Shown one piece after another: positions 52,615-61,397 of a DNA stretch of 64,000 bases. The position numbers were made by a program, and so were the translations under genes. The DNA comes from an uncultured Tateyamaria sp. GTDB taxonomy: Bacteria; Pseudomonadota; Alphaproteobacteria; Rhodobacterales; Rhodobacteraceae. The first letter of the stretch is position 1; each line of letters opens with the position of its first letter. The stretch spans positions 1-64,000 of the forward strand of contig NZ_CANNCF010000008.1 in NCBI RefSeq assembly GCF_947503045.1. Reading direction: 5' to 3'. The notes below the pieces were generated by a model that saw nothing but the letters and a program-made list of their open reading frames with translations, was not told where the DNA came from and did not search any database.

Positions 52615-55600
52615 CAGAACGACTTGGGGCAGCTGAATTTACCCAGTGCCGGCAGGGCAAAGGGGTTCAGCACCGACCCGGACTGAAGCTGGAAGATCGC
52701 GATACGCCCGCCCACGTTGAACACAACCCGGTTGCGGTCGCTGACATTGGTGCGGCGCACTTCGGCAGCACTCAGCAACCGAAACCAGGCCCAAGGCCCG
52801 TCCCGCGTCATCGCGTTCGAGGTGTTGTCGACGACAGGCTGCAGGATGATCCGGGCCGAGCCCACGGCACCGGGCCATGTGATGGCCGCCGGTTTGGGGG
52901 CAGCGGTGTGGGCATATTTGACCTCGGTCCCGTCGATATCCAGCAGCACCTCCTGAGCCTTGGGGTCCAGCGCCTCGGGTGTGATCTGGAAACTGACCGC
53001 CGGGGCCGCCCCACCTGCAAAGAAGGCATCGCGGATTTCGGCGGCATATTGCAGTTGTTGCAACACCGCGGGACTGATCCCGAGATCAGTGTCATTGACC
53101 CGTTTCCACGCCCACGGGCGCGCGCGCGTGTCCACATAGTCGCGCAGGTTCTCGTTAAAGAACCCGTCGATCAGCCCGTTCGGGGCAAAGAGGCGGGTAA
53201 AGTCGCCCATGGCCACATCGGCCTTGGCGCCGCGCGTGAACGGGTAACGGTTGGTCAGAGCCTGTTCGCAGAATGGCAGAACCTGAGCCTGCCATTGCGC
53301 ATTGATCGAGGCGCGCGTGCCGTCAGCGGTGATGCCGGACGACCCGGACGAAATCTGCGTCGACCAGCGCTGGATCGGGCCCGGCAGGCGGTTGGCCATT
53401 TCCTGAAAGCGCACGATGGCGGTGGCCTCTCCGGCCCCTGCCCCAACGCCGCCCGCAAAGCTGAGTTTGTTCAGCTCTTGATAGACTTCGGTCAGGCGCG
53501 ACATCAGCTCGGAGAGTTGCGAGGGCTGGCCTTCGATCTCTTCGGTGAGGGTGTGAAGCCAGGAAAAACGGTCCTCGACAAATGTTCCCGGTGGGGGCGG
53601 CGGTGCCGAATCCCCGCCCGCCGCGCCGACGCTTGAGCGCAGCGTGCCCAGCAGCAGTTGCGCACGGCTGGACAGCAGCGATTGCGCCTCAAGCGCGCCC
53701 ACGGCTGTGGCCCCTTCGGCCAGTGCCGAGGCATCAACCGAGCGCGACTCGGTCAGCTTGGTCTCGTCCGAGATTGCGTTGAGGATGTTGACCAGTGGCG
53801 AGGTCGGACCCGAAAGCACGTTGGTCACTTCGACCGCGTGGCTCAGGCTTTCCATCGGGATGATGTCGATGTCACCCAATATCTGATCATAGCGCGAGAT
53901 ATAGTCGGTGTAGTACAGGTCGAGCACGTCCCGGCTCATCGCGATCAGAGCGGTTTCGGTCTGTTCCGCCGCGCCTCGTTCGCCCAGAACCCAGCTTTCG
54001 CTTTGCAGGCGTTGTGCAACGCCAAGTGCCTCGTCGAGAAAGACGTTGTTGAACCCGTCCCAGGTAAAGATACCCTCGACCCCTTCGCTGAGCGGCTTGC
54101 CCGAAGATCGCACGATGACACGGCTGATCGCGGGGCCGCCGATATCGGTCAGACGCCATTGCGGCAGCGCCTTGGCGCGCGGCGAATTGACGATCGAGTT
54201 ATAGACACGCTGAGCCAGCGGCATTTCCGACAACAGGCCCTGGATCTGTTCGACCAGCGGCCCGTTCAGCGCAATTTCATCAAGGGGCGCATCAAGCATC
54301 GCGTCCAGATGCACGGTCAGGCTGTTGCGCAGCGGATCGCGTGTGGCCCCCTGAAAGGCAACGGACCAGTCCAGCTGCATCCACTCTTTGATGAGGTCGG
54401 TGTTCATTGGTCCCTGCTGGCCGAGCATCAGGTAGATTTTCAGGCTTTCGTAGAGGAAATCCGTGTTGTTCATGTTGGCCTGCATCTGGTCTTCAAGACG
54501 CAGCAACAGACGCGGCAGCAGATGTTCGTTCAGGGCCGCGCGATAGGATTGACCGGCCTGGTTGCCGATATGCTTGCCCTGATACAGACCCCATGTCAGC
54601 GACGTGTCTGGTTCCGGATCGCCTGCTGCCGGGTTGGCGGGCATGGCGCGCAGGATGTCGAGGGCGGGCACGATGCCGGGCAGGTCGCTGTCCTGAATCG
54701 GGCTGCCGGGGATTTGTGCCGCGGCCGCGCGATAGGCCTCGACGCTGTCGGAGGCTTCGGTCAGCAGGGCGGCATTGCCGATATAACTGCGCGCCCAGAC
54801 GGTGGTCATGCCGATGCCGCCAGCAAGGGCGGCGGCGATGGCGACGCGTTTGGTCCAGCGATAGCGACGTTCGACCTTGTCATCGGCACTGACCAACCCG
54901 GCCTCGGGGAACATGACCCCCTGAAACAGCCGGGTGAGGAAGAACGAGCGGCCCGTGCCGCGCCCGGTCCCGATGGCCTGACGACCAATGCCAAAGGTGC
55001 GCGCCATGCCCATCATCAAACGGTCAATGGGCGTTCCCTCTTGCGTGCCGGATGCGAAATAGACGCCGCGCAGCAGGTGGCGTTTTTCAAAGCGGTTGTC
55101 CTGAAATACTTCGCCCAGAAACACCCGCGCGGTGGCGCGGACCGAGGCAACCTGCGCCGGAAAGCTGGAAATCAGCGCGCGGCGCTGGTGATCGGTTTCC
55201 TGCTGCATCCGCTCGAGCGATTGCGAGTTGAGCTGCGCCAAAAGCGTGCTGAATTCCTCGTCAAAGGCAGCCACAGGGGACAGTTCGGCCTTGGTTTTTT
55301 TCGGCAGCGGCAGAGTAAAACCCCAGACCTGTTCCCGCTCTTCCTTGCCCAGGTTGTCAAAGAATTCGGTAAATCCCGCGATCAGGTCGGACTTGGTGAA
55401 CATGATGTAGACCGGGAACCGCACACCCAGCTTTTCGCGCAATTCATGCAGGCGACGGCGGATGGCGGCGGCGTGGCTTTTCTGACTGGCCTCGTCCTGC
55501 AGGGACAGGTCGGACAGGGACACGGCGACAATCGCGCCGTTGATGGGCTGACGCTTGCGGTGCTTTTTCAGGATCTTGAGAAAGCCGAGCCAACCTGCGT

Positions 55601-56195
55601 TGTCTTCGCTTTCGCCGCTGTCTTGGGTGGTGTAGCGGCCCGCGGTGTCGATCAGGACGGCGTCATTGGTGAACCACCAGTCGCAGTTGCGCGTGCCCCC
55701 TACCCCGCCGATGCTGGCGGAACCGGTAGATTTGGCCAGCGGGAAATTCAGACCCGAATTGACCAGCGCGGTGGTCTTGCCCGCGCCGGGGGGGCCAATG
55801 ATCACGTACCATGGCAGCTCATACAGCGACCGGCGGCCCAGCTTGGATTTGCGCAGGGCGGTCAGGGCTTCGCGCATCTTGCCTTTCAGCTCGCCCAGCT
55901 CGGCCTTGACCAGTTCGTTCTCGTCATCGGAGTCGTCGTCGACGGATTCAACGATATCCTCTTCCATCTGCTTTTCGCGCTTGGCGCGGCGCAGGATGAT
56001 CAGCAGGATCGTGGTCAGCGCCAGCAGGACGATGACGGCGATGGTGATCAGGCGGGACAGCACGCTGGCAAAGGGCGCGCTTTCGCCCATCACCAGAAAC
56101 GGCCCGGCGAACCAGACCAGCAAGCCAAGGGCGATGGCGACGAACAGGGTGATGTTGATGCCTGCGCCGAAACGGAAAAGTCTGCGAAGAATCAT
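52614..56195 (-). CDS. tssM: TssM/IcmF, T6SS membrane complex protein, first copy
   Basis: A 1193-residue protein of normal TssM length. Membrane helices lie at about 15-35 and 46-68. An acidic loop (D-D-D-S-D-D-E-N) is followed by Walker A GPPGAGKT at 134-141 and the IDTAGRYTTQDS motif. A third helix near 460-480 precedes a long periplasmic part with the IcmF-related and C-terminal TssM domains. It links TssL to the outer membrane side of the apparatus. It overlaps tssL by four bases. The P-loop is intact in this copy and in the shorter copy at 19219-22431. Confidence 0.95.
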   Translation of the reverse strand: MILRRLFRFGAGINITLFVAIALGLLVWFAGPFLVMGESAPFASVLSRLITIAVIVLLALTTILLIILRRAKREKQMEEDIVESVDDDSDDENELVKAELGELKGKMREALTALRKSKLGRRSLYELPWYVIIGPPGAGKTTALVNSGLNFPLAKSTGSASIGGVGGTRNCDWWFTNDAVLIDTAGRYTTQDSGESEDNAGWLGFLKILKKHRKRQPINGAIVAVSLSDLSLQDEASQKSHAAAIRRRLHELREKLGVRFPVYIMFTKSDLIAGFTEFFDNLGKEEREQVWGFTLPLPKKTKAELSPVAAFDEEFSTLLAQLNSQSLERMQQETDHQRRALISSFPAQVASVRATARVFLGEVFQDNRFEKRHLLRGVYFASGTQEGTPIDRLMMGMARTFGIGRQAIGTGRGTGRSFFLTRLFQGVMFPEAGLVSADDKVERRYRWTKRVAIAAALAGGIGMTTVWARSYIGNAALLTEASDSVEAYRAAAAQIPGSPIQDSDLPGIVPALDILRAMPANPAAGDPEPDTSLTWGLYQGKHIGNQAGQSYRAALNEHLLPRLLLRLEDQMQANMNNTDFLYESLKIYLMLGQQGPMNTDLIKEWMQLDWSVAFQGATRDPLRNSLTVHLDAMLDAPLDEIALNGPLVEQIQGLLSEMPLAQRVYNSIVNSPRAKALPQWRLTDIGGPAISRVIVRSSGKPLSEGVEGIFTWDGFNNVFLDEALGVAQRLQSESWVLGERGAAEQTETALIAMSRDVLDLYYTDYISRYDQILGDIDIIPMESLSHAVEVTNVLSGPTSPLVNILNAISDETKLTESRSVDASALAEGATAVGALEAQSLLSSRAQLLLGTLRSSVGAAGGDSAPPPPPGTFVEDRFSWLHTLTEEIEGQPSQLSELMSRLTEVYQELNKLSFAGGVGAGAGEATAIVRFQEMANRLPGPIQRWSTQISSGSSGITADGTRASINAQWQAQVLPFCEQALTNRYPFTRGAKADVAMGDFTRLFAPNGLIDGFFNENLRDYVDTRARPWAWKRVNDTDLGISPAVLQQLQYAAEIRDAFFAGGAAPAVSFQITPEALDPKAQEVLLDIDGTEVKYAHTAAPKPAAITWPGAVGSARIILQPVVDNTSNAMTRDGPWAWFRLLSAAEVRRTNVSDRNRVVFNVGGRIAIFQLQSGSVLNPFALPALGKFSCPKSF

Positions 56196-57607
56196 GTGGC
56201 GTCCTCCCGGACGAGAACGATTTCGATGCGCCGGTTCTTGGCCCGTCCCTCGCGTGTTCCGTTATCCGCGATGGGGTCCTTGTCGGCGACACCTTCGGCC
56301 TTCAGGCGGCTGGGATCGCCCAACTGGTCGGCCAGCTTGCGCATGACCGCCTCGGCGCGGGCCAGTGACAGGGCCTGGTTCGATGGAAAACGGGATGAGC
56401 GGATTGGCACGTTGTCCGAATGGCCGACAACGATGATCGGGCCGGACGTGTCGTTGAGGGCTTGCGCCACCTTTTCCAGTGGTCCGCGGAAAGAGGGCTG
56501 CAACACATCCGAGCCAGAGCCGAACATGCCCGACCCTGCAAGGCGGACCGTGATGGTTTGCTGATCCTGAAACGCCTCGACGATGCCAGCAGCCATTTCC
56601 GGTTCAAGAAAGCCCTTCACCCGGTTCAACTGCGCCTCTGGCGGCGGGGGTGGCGGTGGCGGGGGTGGCGCGCGGCGGAAGAGTTCGGCCACGTTGCCGG
56701 AATCGAGCACCGATAGCTGCCCCAGCACCCGGTCAGTCGAGCGGTTCAGCACCCAAGACAGCGACAGGAACACGGTCAGCATGACCAGCGCCACGGTGGC
56801 TGTGGTGATCCAGAGCGGTTTCCAGATCGACAGAACCTTGTGCGGTTTGTCCTCGCCCTTCCAGTGGGGCGACAAATCCTTTTCCACGGGGCCGCGTTGG
56901 GCGCGGATGATGCGGGCAAGGCCTGCGCGGATTTGCAGATGCTTGTCGGTGCCGTGCTGTTCGACGCGCAAACGCCCCTCAAAGCCGAGCGAAAGGCACA
57001 TATAGAGGAATTCGAGCAGGTCGATATTGTTGGCGGCCTCTTTTTCCAACCGCGCGAGCAGGTCGAAAAAGCGGTCCCCGCCCACGGTTTCCTTGTGGAA
57101 CGTGCCCACCATCGATTGTTGGGCCCAGATCGACTGACCACCCCATGGCGTGTTCAGCACCACGTCATCGAGCGTGGCGCAAATCGCGTAGCGGGCAATC
57201 TTGACGTCCTGCGCATCCACACCGGCCTGCAGGGCGCGGTTTTCGAATTCGCGCACCTCGGCCACAACCGAGCGACGCAGTTTTTCCGGGTCCATGTGCT
57301 GGGCGCGGTTGCGAATGCGGCTGACCAGCGAAAACAGGGTGGCACCGGCGGCATTGATCCGGTTCATGCCGGTCATGCCCTGTTCGACCGAGGGTTCGGT
57401 CAGGCTGGCTTCGGGGGCCTGGGCCTGCGGGATGCCCATGGGCTGGCCGCCGCCATAAGGGTTGGCTTGAGGCGGCGCTGCAGGCGTGCCAAAATCGGGG
57501 CTGGGCGTTGCCGGTTTGGGGGCAATATCGCGACGGCCACCGGGATTGGGCCGAATGACCGTGCGGTCGGCATCATCGGGTTCTGCAAATGGGTCGTTAT
57601 CGGACAT
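56192..57607 (-). CDS. tssL: TssL/DotU with C-terminal OmpA domain, first copy
   Basis: A 471-residue protein. The acidic N-terminus has D-A-D-R-T-V-I (Thr16), a candidate phospho-acceptor comparable in position to the Thr14 site reported in Agrobacterium TssL. The DotU domain (about 85-262) has L-Y-M-C-L-S-L-G-F-E-G-R-L near 201-213. A membrane helix at 264-287 and a Pro-run linker (nine Pro in a row, P-P-P-P) are followed by an OmpA-like peptidoglycan-binding domain with GHSDNVPI and N-R-R-I-E-I-V-L. The OmpA domain anchors the T6SS trans-envelope complex to the wall, which may compensate for the lack of a TssJ/TagL gene here. Confidence 0.95.
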   Translation of the reverse strand: MSDNDPFAEPDDADRTVIRPNPGGRRDIAPKPATPSPDFGTPAAPPQANPYGGGQPMGIPQAQAPEASLTEPSVEQGMTGMNRINAAGATLFSLVSRIRNRAQHMDPEKLRRSVVAEVREFENRALQAGVDAQDVKIARYAICATLDDVVLNTPWGGQSIWAQQSMVGTFHKETVGGDRFFDLLARLEKEAANNIDLLEFLYMCLSLGFEGRLRVEQHGTDKHLQIRAGLARIIRAQRGPVEKDLSPHWKGEDKPHKVLSIWKPLWITTATVALVMLTVFLSLSWVLNRSTDRVLGQLSVLDSGNVAELFRRAPPPPPPPPPPEAQLNRVKGFLEPEMAAGIVEAFQDQQTITVRLAGSGMFGSGSDVLQPSFRGPLEKVAQALNDTSGPIIVVGHSDNVPIRSSRFPSNQALSLARAEAVMRKLADQLGDPSRLKAEGVADKDPIADNGTREGRAKNRRIEIVLVREDAT

Positions 57608-57632
57608 TCATCTCATCCCCGTTCTCAGGTGT

Positions 57633-58973
57633 TCAGCCCTGCCTAATGGCCCACAGTTCCATCTTGAGGCCGGGGAACTCCCCCGACACGTGCACAGCGA
57701 TGCCACCGGACGTCGACATCTTGCCCCAATGGGTGCTGTCGCCGTCCAGCTCGAAATAGACGACACCCGCATGGTAAGGGATCTGGCGCGGCGCAACCGG
57801 CAGCGGGCGCAGCGGAATCCCCGGCAAGGCCGAGTTGACCAGTTGGCGAATTTCTTCGACCGGCCCGATCTTGGCCTGGTTCTGAAAGTGGCGGCGCACG
57901 TTTTCGGCCGGGATATCGGCCTGTACGGCCAGCACAAAGCCTGCGTTCGACAACAGCTTGCGGTCCGCGATGATGCCGACGCTGATGCCGTATTTGCGCG
58001 GGTCCAGCGGGATAGAAACAGCGGTCTGTTCCAGCACCGACGACAGGTACTGGCGCAGGGTGCGGATCACCGGCTTGAAGGTCTCGGTCAGGTTGTCATG
58101 GGCATAGGCCGGGAATTTAGGCGCGGCCTTGTCATTGGCCATGAAGGTCGCAAGCTCACCGGCCAGCTCGATACAGGTGCGATAGAACGCTTCGGGGTGC
58201 ACATTCTCGATCTTGACCAGATGCTGGATCAACGGCTGCGACCGGTTCACGCACATCAAGAGCAGGAAGTCGGAAATTTCGGCCACACCCTTGGTGCCAC
58301 CACCCTCGGACAGACGACCTGACAGGGCCGTCTTGCGGTGGTTCAAAAGCCCGTCCAATTCACGGGCAAATGCGTTGAGGGCTGCGGCGGCCTGTATGTC
58401 GAGACAGGATGGGATAAAGCCCTTGTCGAGGACCACTTCGCTGTCGGGTTTGACCTCGATGATCTTGGCGATGGGGATGCAAAGCCGATCCGCCAGGTCG
58501 TCCACCTCAAGCGCGAATTGCAGGCGCAGCTTGCCGACACCCATGGTCACTGCCTTTTTGCCGGACGAGGTCACATCGGTCACTTCCAACTCGCCCGGGC
58601 GCAGACGTGCGGCGGACAATTCGGCGCCGGTCATGTCGACCTCCAAAGCGCCCTGACGGCGCTGCGGCACGGTCAGGTAGACAACGCAGTCCTTGATCCC
58701 TTCGGGGACGTCCAGTGCGGGCGGGTGATCTTCGGCGGCGGGGACGCGAAATACGGTACCGTCAGGCGTCAGACCCGAGCACGACGTGATGGCGAACTGG
58801 CCGAACTTCAGAACCTCTTCGTCGATCTCAAGCGTGTTCACACCCCAGACATAGGGCGACACCCGGCGGGCCAGACCCGCGACAAGGCTTTCGGTGTAAC
58901 GGTCGGCCTGCTGGAAATGGTGGGGCTGCAGGAACAGCCCTTCGGTCCACAGCACTTTGCTGTCCCAGGCCAT
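57633..58973 (-). CDS. tssK: TssK, T6SS baseplate-membrane complex connector
   Basis: A 446-residue protein of usual TssK length. It opens with V-L-W-T-E-G-L-F-L-Q-P-H-H-F-Q-Q, which is diagnostic of the family, followed by the beta-rich shell and neck domains and a C-terminal head domain with L-L-M-C-V-N-R-S-Q-P-L-I-Q-H and F-E-L-D. TssK trimers dock the baseplate on TssL/TssM. It is present only once in the window, whereas TssL, TssM, TagF, PppA and FHA are each present twice. Confidence 0.96.
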   Translation of the reverse strand: MAWDSKVLWTEGLFLQPHHFQQADRYTESLVAGLARRVSPYVWGVNTLEIDEEVLKFGQFAITSCSGLTPDGTVFRVPAAEDHPPALDVPEGIKDCVVYLTVPQRRQGALEVDMTGAELSAARLRPGELEVTDVTSSGKKAVTMGVGKLRLQFALEVDDLADRLCIPIAKIIEVKPDSEVVLDKGFIPSCLDIQAAAALNAFARELDGLLNHRKTALSGRLSEGGGTKGVAEISDFLLLMCVNRSQPLIQHLVKIENVHPEAFYRTCIELAGELATFMANDKAAPKFPAYAHDNLTETFKPVIRTLRQYLSSVLEQTAVSIPLDPRKYGISVGIIADRKLLSNAGFVLAVQADIPAENVRRHFQNQAKIGPVEEIRQLVNSALPGIPLRPLPVAPRQIPYHAGVVYFELDGDSTHWGKMSTSGGIAVHVSGEFPGLKMELWAIRQG

Positions 58974-59001
58974 CAGGCGTATCCCATTCTATCGACGTCG
59001 T

Positions 59002-60462
59002 TCATTTCAACTTGTCCAACTGCTCTTGGTAGGCGCGGGCGAATTCCTTGGCAAACAGCTCCTGGAAATCGTTTTCAGCCTGATCAGAGATTTCTGTATA
59101 CATGCTTTCGTAGATTTCCCAATAACGGGCTTTGCGGCTTTTCAGCATTCCACTCAGGCTCTTGTCGCTGCTGATCTTCTCTTCGAGCACGGCAGGATCG
59201 AGTTTTTTGAGGATGCCCTTGAGGGCGGCCTCCATCCCGGTCAGCATCGCGACCTCGTGGGCCTTGATGTCCTTGAGGGCTTCGCTTGCGGCCTCGGTCG
59301 CCTCGAGATAGCCGCGCGGCGTGGGCAGCACCATCGCCTCGATCGCCTGTTCGGGGCTGATCGAGAATTTCAACGGGTTGTTGCCGCCCAGTTGCAACAT
59401 GGTCTTTTCGATGCGGAATTCGGATTTGATGGACTCTCGGGTCATCAGGATTTCGCGCAGACCCTCGATGGCGATGCGCAGAACCGATCCCAGACGGGAC
59501 ATGGTTGCAGGCAGGTCCTGATCCGTCACGCCAAGGCTGTCGGCCCCCAGTTGCGACAGGAACCCGCGCGAGGCGGCGTCGGGCCCACCCATGGCAGGTG
59601 CGGCTGGTGCGGGTTGCTGCATTGCCGGTGCAGGGCTTGGCGAGACCGGCATCGGCGACGGGGCCACATGGGCACGCCCGGCCGGGGCCGCAGGTGGTGC
59701 AGTCGGCGTAGGCTGCATCGGGGCAGCAAAGGGATCGTTGGGAATGGCGGTCGCGGCGCGCGGCGTGGGCGAGAGGAAATCATCATCCCAGTCGTCCGGA
59801 ATGGCCGAGGACGAGGGTGCGGCCTGCCGGGGCACCGAAAAATGATCCTGACCAGCCGGGTTATGCGCTCCGGCGCTGGCGCCCTGCCCTGCATAGGGGT
59901 CTGAGGCGGGGGGCAGAATACCGTCATCTTCGCCGAGAGGCGGCAACAACCCGTCATCGCCTACTTCGTCGCGCTGCATCACGCCGGGGCCTTTGGGCGC
60001 GCCGCGACCGACCAGAAGATCATCGAGGAAATCGCCGCCGTCGCCCGGGGCGTCCAGAAGATCAGCATTGCTGGGCGCGTTTTGCGCCGACCCGTGCGAG
60101 ACCGGGCCTTCAGCCAGCGGATCGGCCAGAAAATCACCCGCTTCCTCGGACGAGATGCTGACCATGATCTCGTAAGGACCCACCGACAGGATGTCGCCGT
60201 CATTGAGAGGCGTTGGCGTCGTGCCGAGGGCCAGCTTGCCATAGTTCAGAAAGGTGCCATTGGTCGAAAAGTCGACCACGATCACGTTGCCATTGTGATC
60301 CTCGATTGCGCAGTGGCGTTTGGACAATTCGCGGTTGGGATCCGGCAACACAACGTCGTTCTCATTGCCGCGGCCAAGCGTGAGGCTTGGTCCCGTCATC
60401 TGGATCGGATCGCCATTGCCCGGAATGCTGCCGGTCGACTGGAAGCGCAGTGTGATTGCCAT
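59002..60462 (-). CDS. T6SS-associated FHA-domain protein, first copy (FHA-1)
   Basis: A 486-residue protein from the ATG at 60462, seven bases after the PAAR stop. The FHA domain (about 1-105) has L-G-R-G-N-E-N-D, L-S-K-R-H-C-A-I and S-T-N-G-T-F-L-N. The linker contains F-L-D-D-L-L-V-G (145-152) and IPDDWDDD (221-228). The C-terminal domain (about 300-486) with N-N-P-L-K-F and an F-A-R-A-Y tail is the T6SS FHA C-terminal domain. It would bind phosphothreonine on the kinase or TssL and promote assembly. The copy at 3633-5291 has the same two-domain layout. Confidence 0.92.
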   Translation of the reverse strand: MAITLRFQSTGSIPGNGDPIQMTGPSLTLGRGNENDVVLPDPNRELSKRHCAIEDHNGNVIVVDFSTNGTFLNYGKLALGTTPTPLNDGDILSVGPYEIMVSISSEEAGDFLADPLAEGPVSHGSAQNAPSNADLLDAPGDGGDFLDDLLVGRGAPKGPGVMQRDEVGDDGLLPPLGEDDGILPPASDPYAGQGASAGAHNPAGQDHFSVPRQAAPSSSAIPDDWDDDFLSPTPRAATAIPNDPFAAPMQPTPTAPPAAPAGRAHVAPSPMPVSPSPAPAMQQPAPAAPAMGGPDAASRGFLSQLGADSLGVTDQDLPATMSRLGSVLRIAIEGLREILMTRESIKSEFRIEKTMLQLGGNNPLKFSISPEQAIEAMVLPTPRGYLEATEAASEALKDIKAHEVAMLTGMEAALKGILKKLDPAVLEEKISSDKSLSGMLKSRKARYWEIYESMYTEISDQAENDFQELFAKEFARAYQEQLDKLK

Positions 60463-60469
60463 TCTTGAG

Positions 60470-60775
60470 TTAGCCGCCTGTAAGTACCGTTGGCGCGCCT
60501 GCAACAATTGAACCACCAAGCGAGCACAGATCACCGATGCGCGCTGCGGGCATCTTCCCGATCAGCACCGAGCTTGATCCCTTGGCAATCGGATGTGGAG
60601 GAAAGTTCGCAGCCGGCGGCGCGATCAGGCCCGTGCACATGTCAGAGATGCGCGCCGCTGGCAAATTACAGACCAGCACAGTCGGACAGCAGGGTGGAAT
60701 GATCGGCAGCGGAGACCCCAACGTGCAGGGGCCGGTATGCATGTCCGAGGCACGCGCTTGTGGGGGGCCGGGCAT
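60470..60775 (-). CDS. PAAR-domain T6SS spike tip protein
   Basis: A 101-residue protein built of PAAR-type repeats (M-P-x-A-A-R-I-x-D-x-C in two places, with L-P-A-A-R-I-S-D-M-C-T-G and M-P-A-A-R-I-G-D-L-C). PAAR proteins cap the VgrG trimer with a Zn-bound cone. There is no effector extension, so it is a bare tip. The start shares a base with the stop of the DUF6931-type gene (TGATG), and vgrG is two genes upstream. Confidence 0.92.
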   Translation of the reverse strand: MPGPPQARASDMHTGPCTLGSPLPIIPPCCPTVLVCNLPAARISDMCTGLIAPPAANFPPHPIAKGSSSVLIGKMPAARIGDLCSLGGSIVAGAPTVLTGG

Positions 60776-61389
60776 CAGGCGGTTCCTTCCTTGGTTGTCT
60801 CTTCGGTCTCTTCGACCAATTCTATCTTGCCATTGCCCCCGCGTGCAATGTCCAGCGCCCGGTCAATCGCCACCTCAAAACAGCGTTCGGGGGGTGGCCC
60901 AACCTTGAGGATTTTGAGGTTCATACCAAAGCAGCAAGCCGACACAACCCCGACGGGGGCGGCAATGTCAGACATGTCGCCTTCGCCCAGATTTCCGGGG
61001 GCATAATAGGCGGCCGTAGCGCAGGGCGCCGTCTTGTCGCCGGAGGATTCATTTTCCAGCACCAGACGCAAACGCTCGCGGTTTTCGACGCTGGGATCGA
61101 ACACCCAAGCCTCCGAAGCCGCTAGGCAGGCACTTTTTTCGTCCGGGCCCATCACGTCGCGCCCGGCAATGCAGGCCCACCAAACGCATTCGCGCGGTGG
61201 CAGCGACACCGACAGCAGGCGCAGGATGTCGACCGGGGCCTCGGCAGCCTCCAGTTCTTCCAACACGGCTTGGACGGACGCACTGGCGGGCGCTTTCAGC
61301 TTGGTCTTGAGTTTGGCATTGGCCGCGGCCAGCAGACGGGCGGCAGGCTGATCCGGGATTTTTTTGAGGTTTTCAAATCGTTTGGACAT
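60775..61389 (-). CDS. DUF6931-type T6SS-associated protein, first copy
   Basis: A 204-residue protein with a good ribosome binding site (GAGG/TAGGA). The first 150 residues resemble the protein at 3008-3589 (E-C-V-W-W-A-C, then W-V-F-D-P-S-V-E-N-R). A second part (about 150-204) ends in an acidic tail (E-L-V-E-E-T-E-E-T-T-K). It sits between vgrG and PAAR, a common place for adaptor or chaperone proteins, so a role in loading the spike is possible. Function unproven. Confidence 0.75.
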   Translation of the reverse strand: MSKRFENLKKIPDQPAARLLAAANAKLKTKLKAPASASVQAVLEELEAAEAPVDILRLLSVSLPPRECVWWACIAGRDVMGPDEKSACLAASEAWVFDPSVENRERLRLVLENESSGDKTAPCATAAYYAPGNLGEGDMSDIAAPVGVVSACCFGMNLKILKVGPPPERCFEVAIDRALDIARGGNGKIELVEETEETTKEGTA

Positions 61390-61397
61390 ATCCTACC

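Noticed and set aside
53658-56564. Plus-strand open frame of 968 codons
   Set aside because: Antisense to tssM and tssL; no domain or ribosome binding site.
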